Source: Shinella zoogloeoides (GTDB lineage: Bacteria > Pseudomonadota > Alphaproteobacteria > Rhizobiales > Rhizobiaceae). Taken from it: a DNA stretch of 64,000 nucleotides. Positions 17,123 through 25,776 of this stretch are shown piece by piece (positions within the stretch are counted from its first letter, which is position 1; each line of letters starts with the position of its first letter). A program made the position numbers and the translations under genes. The notes under the pieces are model-generated. The model did no database searches. It was not told the origin of the DNA and saw only the letters and a list, made by a program, of their open reading frames with translations. The stretch lies in the NCBI RefSeq assembly GCF_003574625.1, contig NZ_QNUJ01000001.1, forward strand, positions 620,001 to 684,000. The letters are read 5' to 3'.

Positions 17123-17150
17123 TCAACAAGATTGTTGAACAGTTTTGTTC
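17123..17150 (-). promoter_or_regulatory. Overlapping GntR-type dyads upstream of the EctC operon
   Basis: TCAACAA-GA-TTGTTGA (17123-17138) overlaps GAACA-GTTT-TGTTC (17137-17150). Both begin within 50 bp of the binding-protein start. They are suitable sites for the operon's own FadR-type regulator. Confidence 0.55.
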
Positions 17151-17278
17151 ATCAATTTGCGAGAGTCAAGAGGGGATTTACCGAGCCAGGCTGTCCCCGA
17201 TCCTCCTTCCTTTCGTGAGGTATGGAGTCCGGGGGGCTACAGTGGATGTGCGTGCACGCGCTGGCGCAGTCTCTGCGA

Positions 17279-17314
17279 GGACCGCACTGCAGCGGCCCGC
17301 AATGAGTGCGGTCC
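17279..17314. terminator. Hairpin in the divergent region
   Basis: GGACCGCACT (17279-17288) pairs exactly with AGTGCGGTCC (17305-17314) around a 16-nt loop. No coding gene ends here, so it may insulate the two divergent transcription units or be a regulatory RNA structure. Confidence 0.5.
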
Positions 17315-17325
17315 GCCTATAGTTT

Positions 17326-17341
17326 CTGAAATATATTTCAG
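17326..17341. promoter_or_regulatory. Perfect 16-bp palindrome, putative SorC operator
   Basis: CTGAAATATATTTCAG is fully symmetric and lies 13 bp upstream of TTGACA (17355-17360) of the polyol operon. The operon encodes a SorC-family regulator at 21122, the natural candidate to bind here. Confidence 0.6.
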
Positions 17342-17488
17342 ATGATGAATTATATTGACATGCGTTTCATCTTCGCCTCTATTGCCCTTCATCGGACTTC
17401 GAGGAGGAAGTTCGGTTTCAACGCGATCTGCGGCGTCTTCGGGACGCCCTCGGGCTTTTGGGAGGGGCTTCGGCCTCGAGGAGGAAAC

Positions 17489-18517
17489 TTGCGCAAATTT
17501 ATCGGCTCGACCGCCATGGCGGTCCTTGCGGCAACGCTTTTTGCCGGCACGGCATCTGCGGAGACGGACAACCCGTTCCGCTGCAAGCCGGGCGAGAAAT
17601 ACGTCATGAACGTCATGGTTTCGGGCGTCGAATACTGGTTCCCGGTCTATGAAATGTTCAAGCAGGCGGGCCAGCAGCTCGGCTGCGAGACGGAATATAC
17701 CGGCACGCCGGAATATGACGTCAACAAGCAGATCGCCACCTTCGACCAGGCGCTGGCGCAGAACCCGGCCGGCATTCTCGTGCACCCGATGAACTCCGAT
17801 CCGTTCATCGAGCCGATCAATCGCGCCATCGATCAGGGCACGGCCGTCGTGACCTTCGCCGCAGACTCGCCGCTCTCCAAGCGCGTCTCGTTCATCACCT
17901 CGGACAATACTCGCGAAGGCACCTACGCGGCCGATGCGATCGCCGAAAAGATGGGCGGCAAGGGCGAATATGCGGTGCTCGAGAACCCGGGCCAGGACAA
18001 CCACGACAAGCGCATCGCCGCCTTCATCGCCCGCATGGAGGAGAAGTGGCCCGACATGAAGCTGGTCGGCCGCGCGGCCTCCAACCAGGATCCGACCAAG
18101 GCCTATCAGGGCCTGTCGAGCCTCATCCAGGCCAACCCGAACCTCGGCGCGGTCTTCATGCCGGAAGCCAACTCGGCGATCGGTGCGGCGCAGGCCAACA
18201 AGGAAGCCGGCGGCAAGGTCCTCGTCATGTGCGCCGACGTCAACGCCAATATTCTCGACATGATCAAGGCCGGCGAAGTCTTTGGCTCGATCAATCCGAA
18301 CCAGGGCATGCAGGGTTACATGGGCTTCATGCTGCTGTGGCTTGCCAAGCACCCGGAATTGATCGACCCGATGAACGATGCCAAGCGCTCGGGCTTCAAC
18401 CCGATGAGCATCCCGGTCGTCGACAACGGCCTGTCGATCGTCACGGCCGAAAATGCCGACGATTTCTACTGGGACAAGTACCTGAAGCGCCGTGGCACCA
18501 AGGGTATCGAGGAGTAA
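17489..18517 (+). CDS. Periplasmic sugar/polyol-binding protein of ABC transporter (RbsB type), TTG start
   Basis: A 342-residue type I binding protein. I choose the TTG at 17489 because GAGGAGG lies 4 bases upstream (17478-17484) and translation gives a clean signal peptide ([20 protein letters not shown], cleavage after ASA). The frame runs open upstream to an ATG at 17342, but that stretch is unlike protein. The mature region has [29 protein letters not shown] and [10 protein letters not shown] as in sugar-binding proteins. First gene of the polyol/ketose operon, followed by a strong stem-loop (18532-18557). Confidence 0.9.
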   Translation: MRKFIGSTAMAVLAATLFAGTASAETDNPFRCKPGEKYVMNVMVSGVEYWFPVYEMFKQAGQQLGCETEYTGTPEYDVNKQIATFDQALAQNPAGILVHPMNSDPFIEPINRAIDQGTAVVTFAADSPLSKRVSFITSDNTREGTYAADAIAEKMGGKGEYAVLENPGQDNHDKRIAAFIARMEEKWPDMKLVGRAASNQDPTKAYQGLSSLIQANPNLGAVFMPEANSAIGAAQANKEAGGKVLVMCADVNANILDMIKAGEVFGSINPNQGMQGYMGFMLLWLAKHPELIDPMNDAKRSGFNPMSIPVVDNGLSIVTAENADDFYWDKYLKRRGTKGIEE

Positions 18518-18531
18518 TCTCCCAAGAGACG

Positions 18532-18557
18532 CCATCCGCGCCGTGCGGCGCGGATGG
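18532..18557 (+). terminator. Intra-operon stem-loop after the binding-protein gene
   Basis: CCATCCGCGCCG (18532-18543) and CGGCGCGGATGG (18546-18557) are exact complements with a 2-nt apex. No T-run follows, so it is more likely an mRNA stabiliser or attenuator than a full stop. Confidence 0.65.
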
Positions 18558-18581
18558 GCTTCGGGGAGAGGGAGGAAGACG

Positions 18582-20108
18582 ATGGCGGAGCCGGTGCTCA
18601 CCATTCATGGCGTGACCAAGCATTTCGGGGCGGTGAAGGCTTTGACGGATGTCGGCTTCACGCTCGAACGCGGCGAGGTCCATGCGCTCTGCGGCGAGAA
18701 CGGTGCCGGCAAGTCGACGCTGATGAACATCATCGCCGGCGTCTTGCAGCCGACCGCGGGCGAAATCCGCGTCGACGGCCAGCCGGTGCGTATCGCGTCC
18801 CCCGCCGCCGCGCAGTCGCTCGGCATCGGCCTGGTGCATCAGGAAATCGCGCTCTGCCCGGATGCGACGGTTGCCGAAAACATGTTCATGGCGGCCACCA
18901 ACCGCCGCCGCTCGCCCCTCATGAATTACCGCGCGCTGGAGCGCGATGCGCAGGCCGTGATGAACCGTCTCGCCGCCATCGACGTTCGCCGCAAGGTCGC
19001 CGATCTGCCGATTTCCAGCCAGCAGCTCGTCGAGATCGCCAAGGCGCTGACGCTCGACTGCCGCGTGCTGATCCTCGACGAGCCGACCGCGGCGCTGACC
19101 GAAACCGAGGCGCAGCAGCTCTTCTCGATCATCCGCGATCTCAAGGCGAATGGCATATCGATCATCTATATCAGCCACCGCATGGCCGAGATTTTCAGCC
19201 TTTGCGACCGTGTGACCGTCTTCCGCGACGGCCGCTATGTCTGCACGGACCGTATTTCGGACGTGACGCCCGACGACGTGGTGCGCCGCATGGTGGGCCG
19301 CGAGATCACCCAGCTTTATCCCGACAAGCTGCGGCCGGACGAGAAGACGGCCGAAACGATTCTCGAGGTCGACGGCATCGGCGACGGCTCCCGCTTCCAG
19401 AATGTCAGCTTCAATTTACGCAAGGGCGAGATCCTCGGCATTGGCGGCCTGATCGGCTCCGGTCGAACGGAGATCGCCGAGAGTATCTGCGGTCTGCGGC
19501 CTTGTACCGAAGGCATGGTGCGGCTGCATGGCGCCGTACAGAAGATCGCCACCTATTCCGATGCGGTGAAGGCGGGCATCGTCTACCTGTCCGAAGACCG
19601 GAAGGGTTCCGGCGTCTTCCTCGATATGTCCATCGCGCAGAACATTTCCGTACTGGACCTGAAATCGCTGACCAATGCCGCCGGCCTGCTCGATGGCCGT
19701 GCCGAAGCGGCTCTGGCCGAGGATTTCGCAAGGCGGCTCGCCGTTCGCATGGGCGGTATCGAGGCGCCGGTCAAATCGCTGTCCGGCGGCAACCAGCAGA
19801 AGGTGGCGATCGCCAAGCAACTGGCCGTGAAGCCGAAGGTCATCCTGATGGACGAGCCGACGCGCGGCATCGATGTCGGCGCCAAGACCGAAATCCATCG
19901 CCTGCTGCGCGAGCTTGCGGGCTCGGGCATCGGCATCGTCGTCATCTCCTCGGAAATGCCGGAACTGCTCGGTCTTTGCGATCGCGTGCTGGTCGTCCGG
20001 GAGGGGCGCATCGCAGGCGAACTGGGAGCTGACGAGATGTCGGAGGAGGCCGTGATCCGTCTTGCCTCGGGGCTCGGCGCGGCGCGGGTGGCAGATCATG
20101 CGGCGTGA
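18582..20108 (+). CDS. Sugar ABC transporter ATP-binding protein (two-domain, RbsA/XylG type)
   Basis: A 508-residue protein with two nucleotide-binding domains. The first has Walker [10 protein letters not shown] (38-46), a divergent signature (LPISSQQ) and [12 protein letters not shown]. The second has the degenerate Walker [10 protein letters not shown] typical of RbsA, a full LSGGNQQK signature and [14 protein letters not shown]. The ATG at 18582 has GGGAGGAAG upstream, whereas longer frames start inside the preceding hairpin. It energises uptake with the binding protein at 17489 and the permease at 20131. Confidence 0.93.
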   Translation: MAEPVLTIHGVTKHFGAVKALTDVGFTLERGEVHALCGENGAGKSTLMNIIAGVLQPTAGEIRVDGQPVRIASPAAAQSLGIGLVHQEIALCPDATVAENMFMAATNRRRSPLMNYRALERDAQAVMNRLAAIDVRRKVADLPISSQQLVEIAKALTLDCRVLILDEPTAALTETEAQQLFSIIRDLKANGISIIYISHRMAEIFSLCDRVTVFRDGRYVCTDRISDVTPDDVVRRMVGREITQLYPDKLRPDEKTAETILEVDGIGDGSRFQNVSFNLRKGEILGIGGLIGSGRTEIAESICGLRPCTEGMVRLHGAVQKIATYSDAVKAGIVYLSEDRKGSGVFLDMSIAQNISVLDLKSLTNAAGLLDGRAEAALAEDFARRLAVRMGGIEAPVKSLSGGNQQKVAIAKQLAVKPKVILMDEPTRGIDVGAKTEIHRLLRELAGSGIGIVVISSEMPELLGLCDRVLVVREGRIAGELGADEMSEEAVIRLASGLGAARVADHAA

Positions 20109-20130
20109 GAAGAAACTGGGAGAGCGGGAA

Positions 20131-21120
20131 ATGGCAATCGACACGATGGCGGGTGCAGCGCCGAAAACATCGTCCTTCAGGCGCATCGGTTCGATGCGCG
20201 AGGCCGGGCTGATCGCGATCATCCTGACGCTCGGCGTGATCATGAGCTTCGCCTCGCCGCACTTCCTGACGCTCGGCAATTTTCGCGCCATGCTGATGAG
20301 CTTCTCGGTCGAAGGCATCGTCGTCGTCGGCATGACGATCCTGCTCATCGTCGGCGGCATCGACCTGGCCGTCGGATCCGTCGTCTGCTTTGCGATGGTA
20401 CTGTCGGGTTCGCTCTTCCTTGCCGGACTCGACCCGTGGACCGCCTCGCTGATCGGCATTGCCGCCTCGAGCGCCATCGGCGGCGCGATGGGTTTCTTCG
20501 TCACTGTCGTCGGGCTCAACCACTTCATCACGTCGCTCGCGGCCATGGTGATCGTGCGCGGTCTCTGCCTCATCATCACCAAAGGCACGCCGCTGTCGCT
20601 CTTCACGCTGCCGGCGGCCTTCAAGGAGGTCGGGCAGGGTACCTTCTACGGCGTGCCCTATGTCATCCTGATCTTCGTGGCTATCGTCATCCTGTTCGAT
20701 TTCCTGCTGCGCCGGGCGACCGCGTTCCGCAAGGTGTTCTACACCGGCAGCAACGAGAAGGCCGCGCTCTATTCCGGCATCAAGACCAATCAGGTGAAGT
20801 TCTGGGTGACGGTGCTGTGCTCGACCCTCGCAGGCGTGGCCGGCGTGATCTACATGTCCCGCTTCGGCGCCGCCACACCCACCTTCGGCGCGGGCATGGA
20901 GCTGAACATCATCGCAGCCGCCGTCATCGGCGGGGCCTCGCTCAGCGGCGGCTCGGGCACGGTCCTCGGGGCCATCCTCGGCATGGCCTTGCTCTCGCTC
21001 GTCACCTCGTCGCTCATCCTGCTCAACGTATCGGTCTATTGGCAGGACATGATCAAGGGCTGCATTCTGCTCGCCGCCGTCTCCATCGATCATTTCATGC
21101 ACAAGCGGAAGGCCAGCTGA
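20131..21120 (+). CDS. Sugar ABC transporter permease (RbsC type)
   Basis: A 329-residue membrane protein from the ATG at 20131 (MAIDTMAGAAPKTS), preceded by GGGAGAG. An in-frame ATG at 20098 would add 11 polar residues and overlap the ATPase gene. About ten helices, with GGIDLAVGSVVCFAM near 75, GLNHFITSLAAMVIVRG near 130 and VIGGASLSGGSGT near 270, mark the RbsC/XylH class. It forms the channel of the polyol/ketose importer. The regulator ATG follows its stop by a single base. Confidence 0.92.
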   Translation: MAIDTMAGAAPKTSSFRRIGSMREAGLIAIILTLGVIMSFASPHFLTLGNFRAMLMSFSVEGIVVVGMTILLIVGGIDLAVGSVVCFAMVLSGSLFLAGLDPWTASLIGIAASSAIGGAMGFFVTVVGLNHFITSLAAMVIVRGLCLIITKGTPLSLFTLPAAFKEVGQGTFYGVPYVILIFVAIVILFDFLLRRATAFRKVFYTGSNEKAALYSGIKTNQVKFWVTVLCSTLAGVAGVIYMSRFGAATPTFGAGMELNIIAAAVIGGASLSGGSGTVLGAILGMALLSLVTSSLILLNVSVYWQDMIKGCILLAAVSIDHFMHKRKAS

Positions 21121-21121
21121 T

Positions 21122-22129
21122 ATGCCGATCGCCAAACTGAAACCCAAGACGACCGCCCCGCGCGAGGAAATCGTCATCGCCCGCCAGATGCATCAGGCGC
21201 TCGTCCTGCACTTCCTGGAAGGCCTGACTCAGGCGCAGATCGCCGATCAGCTCGGCATCTCGCATGCCACCGTCAACCGCCTTATCAAGCGCGGCCGCCA
21301 GCTCGGCCTCGTCGAGATCAAGATCAAGTCGCCGGTCGAGCCGCTGGTGGACATGGAGGAGCGGCTTCTGGCGCTCGGCGGCATCAGCCGCGCCGTGGTG
21401 GTGCCGACCGTCTCGGACAATCCGCAGACCGCGCTGCTCGCGGTGGGAGAGGCGGCGGCGCGGCTGCTTCTGGAGGAGATCGCCGATGGCGATACGATCT
21501 GCATCACCGGCGGCAAGGGTGTCGGCGCCGTCGTCGCCGGACTGCAGGCCGCGCGCCGTTACGATGTCGAGGTCATCCCGGCGACCGGCTGCGTGCAGGG
21601 AAAACACTATACCGACGTCAACCACGTCTCGACGCTGATGGCCGACCGGTTGGGTGGCCGCTCCTGGCAGATCCACGCGCCGCTCTTTGCCGACGACGCC
21701 GCGCAGCGCGCGATGCTGATCAACATGCGCTCCGTCGCCGATGTCTTTCAGCGGGCGCGCGAGGCCAAGGTGGCATTGGTCGGCATCGGCTCGATCCTCA
21801 GCCAGGATTCGACCTATTACGACCTGCATCCCTCCTCCAGCGAGGACCGCAATGCCATCGAACAGTCCGGTGCGAGCGCAGAACTGCTCGCCCATCTGCT
21901 CGACGGCGAGGGGCGGGTTTGCGACTACGCCCTCAACCGCGCGCTCGTTTCACTGACGCTGACGGAATTCGCCTCGATCCCGACGAAGATCGGGGTGGCG
22001 AGCGGCCTCAACAAGGCCGGCTCGATCCTCTCCGTGCTGCGCGGCGGCCATCTCGACACGCTCGTCACGGACGAAGCGACCGGCGCGCGCATTCTCGACC
22101 TTGCATCCGAAGAAGGACTTTCCGCATGA
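21122..22129 (+). CDS. SorC/DeoR-type sugar-binding transcriptional regulator
   Basis: A 335-residue SorC-family regulator. An N-terminal helix-turn-helix (about 33-58: LTQAQIADQLGISHATVNRL) is followed by the ribose-phosphate-isomerase-like ligand domain (GDTICITGGKGVGAVVAGL, PATGCVQGKHYTDVNHVS, VGIGSILSQDSTYY). EryD of the rhizobial and Brucella erythritol loci belongs to this family. It should sense a phosphorylated pathway intermediate and act at the palindrome 17326-17341. It is embedded in the operon, overlapping the next gene by 4 bases (ATGA). Confidence 0.9.
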   Translation: MPIAKLKPKTTAPREEIVIARQMHQALVLHFLEGLTQAQIADQLGISHATVNRLIKRGRQLGLVEIKIKSPVEPLVDMEERLLALGGISRAVVVPTVSDNPQTALLAVGEAAARLLLEEIADGDTICITGGKGVGAVVAGLQAARRYDVEVIPATGCVQGKHYTDVNHVSTLMADRLGGRSWQIHAPLFADDAAQRAMLINMRSVADVFQRAREAKVALVGIGSILSQDSTYYDLHPSSSEDRNAIEQSGASAELLAHLLDGEGRVCDYALNRALVSLTLTEFASIPTKIGVASGLNKAGSILSVLRGGHLDTLVTDEATGARILDLASEEGLSA

Positions 22130-23121
22130 GCGGCGAACAGTTGAACCGTGAAATCGGACGCTCCGGCGTCAGGGCCTCGGCCGTCGGCCTCGGCACCTGG
22201 GCCATCGGCGGATGGATGTGGGGCGGCACGGACGAGGCCGAATCCATCGCCGCGATCCAGGCCTCGCTCGATGCCGGCGTGACGCTGATCGATACAGCCC
22301 CGGCCTACGGTCTCGGCCGCTCGGAAGAGATCGTCGGCAAGGCCATCGCCGGCCGCCGCGACAAGGCCGTCATCGCCACGAAATGCGGCCTCGTCTGGCA
22401 TACGGGGAAGGGCAGGCATTTCTTCGATCAGGACGGCAGGCCGGTTCATCGTTATCTCGGCCGCGACGGGATAATCCACGAGGTCGAGGAAAGCCTGCGC
22501 CGGCTCGGCACCGACTATATCGACCTTTACATCACCCATTGGCAGGATCCGACGACGCCCGTCGAGGAGACCGTCGCGGCGCTGGAAGATTTGAAGAAAG
22601 CCGGAAAGATCCGGGCAATCGGCGCCAGCAACGTCAACCGGCCGGAACTGGAAAAATACATCGAGACCGGGTCGCTCGATGCGATCCAGGAGCGGTTCAG
22701 CATGATCGATCGCGAGATCGAGGCGGACCTGCTGCCGCTCACCCTTCAAAACGACGTGGCGACGCTCAGCTATTCCTCGCTGGCGCTCGGCCTGCTCTCG
22801 GGCACGATCGGGCCGGACCGGGTCTTTGCCGGCGACGACCAGCGCAAGGACAATCCGCGTTTCTCCGTTGCGAACAGGCAGAAGGCCAGGGATTTCTCCG
22901 ATGCTATCCGCCCGGTCGCGGAACGGCACGGCGCCAGCATCGCGCAGGTGGTGATCGCCTGGACGCTGGCGCAGCCCGGCGTGACCTTTGCGCTCTGCGG
23001 CGCCCGAAACCCGACGCAGGCGCTCGACAATGCACGGGCCGGAACGCTCCGGCTCGATCACGACGATCTTGCGGCCATCGACGCCGGTATTGCGGCAAAA
23101 CTGGCCGATATGGACGGATAA
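22126..23121 (+). CDS. Aldo/keto reductase
   Basis: A 331-residue NADPH-dependent oxidoreductase of the AKR superfamily. The family tetrad is visible: Asp in LIDTAPAYG, Tyr in the same motif, Lys in VIATKCGL and His in YITHWQDP. GASNVNRPELEKY is the usual post-barrel segment. The ATG overlaps the SorC stop; the open frame further upstream is a shadow of that gene. In this operon it likely interconverts a polyol and an aldose or ketose, or reduces an aldehyde from aldol cleavage. Direction and substrate are inference. Confidence 0.9.
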   Translation: MSGEQLNREIGRSGVRASAVGLGTWAIGGWMWGGTDEAESIAAIQASLDAGVTLIDTAPAYGLGRSEEIVGKAIAGRRDKAVIATKCGLVWHTGKGRHFFDQDGRPVHRYLGRDGIIHEVEESLRRLGTDYIDLYITHWQDPTTPVEETVAALEDLKKAGKIRAIGASNVNRPELEKYIETGSLDAIQERFSMIDREIEADLLPLTLQNDVATLSYSSLALGLLSGTIGPDRVFAGDDQRKDNPRFSVANRQKARDFSDAIRPVAERHGASIAQVVIAWTLAQPGVTFALCGARNPTQALDNARAGTLRLDHDDLAAIDAGIAAKLADMDG

Positions 23122-23133
23122 CGGACTGCCATC

Positions 23134-24882
23134 ATGAACCGGACAGAGACATTGAACGGGCTCCGTCAGAGCCCGAAGGTGGACGTGTGCGTCCTCGGCG
23201 GCGGCATCAACGGGCTCAGCGTCTTCCGCGAGCTGGCGCTGCAGGGCGTCAACGTGCTGCTCGTCGAAAAGGCGGACTATTGCTCCGGCGCGAGTGCGGC
23301 GCTCTCGCGCATGGTTCATGGCGGCCTGCGTTATCTCGAGAACGGCGAGTTCAGCCTGGTCAAGGAATCGCTCGTGGAGCGCGATCGACTGCTGCGCAAC
23401 GCCCCGCATTATGTCGCGCCCTTGCCGACCACGGTGCCGATCTTCGACACCTTTTCCGGTCTCGCCAATGGCGTGGTGCGCTTCCTCGGCCTTACCCGCC
23501 GCCCCAGTCGCCGCGGCGCCATCGCCATCAAGGCGGGGCTCGGCATCTACGACTTTCTGACGCGCAGGCGCGCCCTGATGCCGAAACACGAATTCCGCAG
23601 CCGCAGGGCGACGCTCTCGAAATGGCCGGCGCTCAATTCGTCGATCCGCAATTCCGCGACCTATTACGACGCCTGGGTCAGCCATCCCGAGCGCATCGGC
23701 ATCGAGCTTCTGCGCGACGGCCTGTCCGCCGGCGCGAATGCCGGAGCGCTGAACTATGCGACGATCGAGGAAGCCGGCGCCGGTCGCTTCGTCCTGCGCG
23801 ACGGTCTGTCCGGCGAGGCGCTGCCCCTCGAGCCGCGGCTGATCGTCAATGCGACGGGCGGCTGGATCGACATTGCGAATGCCACGCTGTTTTCAGGCGA
23901 GGCACGGCCGGCGCCGCTGATGGGCGGCACCAAGGGCTCGCATCTCATCATCGACAACCCGTCACTCCGCGACATGCTCGACGGCCACATGATCTATTAC
24001 GAGAACGAGGATGGGCGCATCTGCATCCTGTTTCCCTATCTCGGCAAGGTGCTGGTCGGTTCAACGGATATCCGCGTCGACGATCCCGGCACGGTGCGCT
24101 GCGAGGCGGACGAGCGTGATTACATCCTGCAATCGCTCGCCTTCGTGCTGCCGGGCGTCACGATCCGGCCGGAGGAGATCGTCTTCCAGTTTGCCGGCGT
24201 GCGCCCGCTGCCGGCGAGCAAGGACAGTTTTACCGGCCGCATCCCGCGCGACCATTTCTGCACCGTGCTGGATGGCCGGAATGGCGGGCCGCCGGTGCTC
24301 TGCATGATCGGCGGCAAGTGGACGACCTTCCGCTCCTTCGGGGCGCTCGCCGCCGACATGGCGCTCAAACATCTGGGCGTGACGCGCCGTATCGATACCG
24401 CTGAACGGGCGATCGGCGGTGGCCGCGTCTTCCCCAAAGATCCCGGGACCTGGATCCGCGACCTTGCCGCATCGACCGGTCTTTCCGTCGCGCGCGTCAC
24501 GGTTCTCTTCGGTCGCTACGGTACGGAGGCCGAGAACGTCGCCCGTTTCATCGCGGCAAAACCGGATCACGCGCTGCCGCATGCTCTCTACAGCGCACGG
24601 GAGCTGCAATATCTCATCCGTGCCGAGGCGGCCGAGCATCTGGACGACCTGCTGCTGCGCCGCACGACGCTGGCGGTCTCGGGCGATCTTTCGCTCGCCA
24701 TGGCGGAGGCCGTGCTTGAGTTGCTCGCCGCCGAAAAGGGCTGGTCCGCGCAACGGGCGGTCGAAGAGCGCGGCCGTTTTCTGGATCTCATGCGTGAACG
24801 CCACGGCGTTACCGAACAAACCCTTTCCGTACGGAATGAACACAGGAGTGAATTATGCGAGACAACCGCAAAGTCCGGATGA
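23134..24882 (+). CDS. GlpD-like FAD-dependent polyol-phosphate dehydrogenase
   Basis: A 582-residue protein of the aerobic glycerol-3-phosphate dehydrogenase family. The FAD motif VCVLGGGINGLSVFRELALQG (near 17) and the conserved SRMVHGGLRYLENGEFSLVKE, GTKGSHLIIDNP and GGKWTTFRSFG blocks are intact, with the C-terminal helical domain from about 420. It is membrane-associated and passes electrons to quinone. In rhizobial erythritol catabolism EryB belongs to this family, so the substrate here could be glycerol-3-phosphate or another polyol phosphate. The stop lies 28 bases inside the aldolase gene. Confidence 0.9.
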   Translation: MNRTETLNGLRQSPKVDVCVLGGGINGLSVFRELALQGVNVLLVEKADYCSGASAALSRMVHGGLRYLENGEFSLVKESLVERDRLLRNAPHYVAPLPTTVPIFDTFSGLANGVVRFLGLTRRPSRRGAIAIKAGLGIYDFLTRRRALMPKHEFRSRRATLSKWPALNSSIRNSATYYDAWVSHPERIGIELLRDGLSAGANAGALNYATIEEAGAGRFVLRDGLSGEALPLEPRLIVNATGGWIDIANATLFSGEARPAPLMGGTKGSHLIIDNPSLRDMLDGHMIYYENEDGRICILFPYLGKVLVGSTDIRVDDPGTVRCEADERDYILQSLAFVLPGVTIRPEEIVFQFAGVRPLPASKDSFTGRIPRDHFCTVLDGRNGGPPVLCMIGGKWTTFRSFGALAADMALKHLGVTRRIDTAERAIGGGRVFPKDPGTWIRDLAASTGLSVARVTVLFGRYGTEAENVARFIAAKPDHALPHALYSARELQYLIRAEAAEHLDDLLLRRTTLAVSGDLSLAMAEAVLELLAAEKGWSAQRAVEERGRFLDLMRERHGVTEQTLSVRNEHRSELCETTAKSG

Positions 24883-25697
24883 ACCGGCTGTTCGGCAAAG
24901 GCCGTTGCCTGGACGTGGCGATCGACCATGGCGTGTGCAACGAGCCGTCCTTCCTCGATGGGCTGGAGGATGTTCCGGCCGTGGTGAAGGCGCTGGTCGA
25001 TGCCGGGCCGGATGCGATCCAGATGAATTACGGCCAGGCCGACCTGCTGCAGGACATTCCCGGCAGGGACAAGCCGGCGCTGGTCATGCGCATCGACATG
25101 GGCAACCCCTATAACCGCATCCGCCATCGTGACATGTGGGCGGTGCTGCAGAATGAGGCCGAGCCGCTGATCGGTGCGTTGCAGATGGATGCGGCCTGCG
25201 TGGTCGTCAACCTCTTCATGCTGCCGGATGAACCGGATCTTTTCCGCCAATGCGTGCAGAACATCGCGCGCGTCCGGGCCGATTGCGAGAAATATGGCAT
25301 GCCGCTGATGATCGAGCCGCTCGTCATGCAGCCCGTCACCGAGCGCGGCGGCTATATGGTCGACGGCGACGCCGACAAGATCGTCACGCTGACGCGGCTT
25401 GCCCGCGAGATGGGCGCCGATATCGTCAAGGCCGATCCGACGACCAACGCGGAGGATTTCCATCGCGTCGTCGAGGCGGCGCGCTGCCCGGTTCTGGTGC
25501 GCGGTGGCGGCAAGGAAGATCTTTCCGCGGTCTTTGCGAAATCTGCCGCCTTGATGCGGCAGGGCGCAATGGGCATGGTCTATGGCCGCAACATCTACCA
25601 GCACGCCAATCCGAGCGCCGTGGTGCGCGGGCTGATGGCGATCATCCATGCGGATGCGAGCGGCGAGGAGGCCTTCGCACTTTACCAGCAGGGATGA
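24855..25697 (+). CDS. Class I aldolase (DhnA/FbaB/LsrF-type)
   Basis: A 280-residue TIM-barrel aldolase. The start motif CLDVAIDHGVCNEPS (about 18-32) and the Schiff-base candidate Lys192 in GADIVKADPTT, with CPVLVRGGGKEDLS for phosphate binding, mark the DhnA family of metal-independent aldolases. The ATG is preceded by AGGAG (24845-24849) and overlaps the GlpD-like gene by 28 bases. With a LyxK-like kinase downstream it could cleave a ketose phosphate to dihydroxyacetone phosphate plus a short aldehyde. That is inference from gene order. A hairpin follows. Confidence 0.88.
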   Translation: MRDNRKVRMNRLFGKGRCLDVAIDHGVCNEPSFLDGLEDVPAVVKALVDAGPDAIQMNYGQADLLQDIPGRDKPALVMRIDMGNPYNRIRHRDMWAVLQNEAEPLIGALQMDAACVVVNLFMLPDEPDLFRQCVQNIARVRADCEKYGMPLMIEPLVMQPVTERGGYMVDGDADKIVTLTRLAREMGADIVKADPTTNAEDFHRVVEAARCPVLVRGGGKEDLSAVFAKSAALMRQGAMGMVYGRNIYQHANPSAVVRGLMAIIHADASGEEAFALYQQG

Positions 25698-25709
25698 GAC
25701 GCCGGGTGG

Positions 25710-25741
25710 TCGCGGGAAATACGCGAGGCGATTTCCCGCGA
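25710..25741 (+). terminator. Stem-loop between aldolase and kinase genes
   Basis: TCGCGGGAAAT (25710-25720) and ATTTCCCGCGA (25731-25741) pair exactly around a 10-nt loop. There is no T-run. It is probably a processing or attenuation hairpin inside the operon. Confidence 0.6.
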
Positions 25742-25776
25742 TCGCGCGAGTAAAGTGAACCTGGGAGGGGTTCTGC

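Larger units (their letters stand above)
17105..17488. other. Divergent intergenic control region (384 bases)
   Basis: It holds, left to right, GntR-type dyads (17123-17150), a strong hairpin (17279-17314), a 16-bp AT-rich palindrome (17326-17341), a -35-like TTGACA (17355-17360) with a weak TCTATT near 17378, and a ribosome site before the TTG start at 17489. I see no gene in it. Confidence 0.7.

Noticed and set aside
17342-17488. ATG 17342 as start of the binding protein
   Set aside because: The first 49 codons are unlike protein, and the TTG at 17489 has a strong ribosome site and gives a proper signal peptide.
21919-22125. N-terminal extension of the aldo/keto reductase
   Set aside because: It is the shadow of the SorC gene end; ATG 22126 with ATGA overlap fits the family start.
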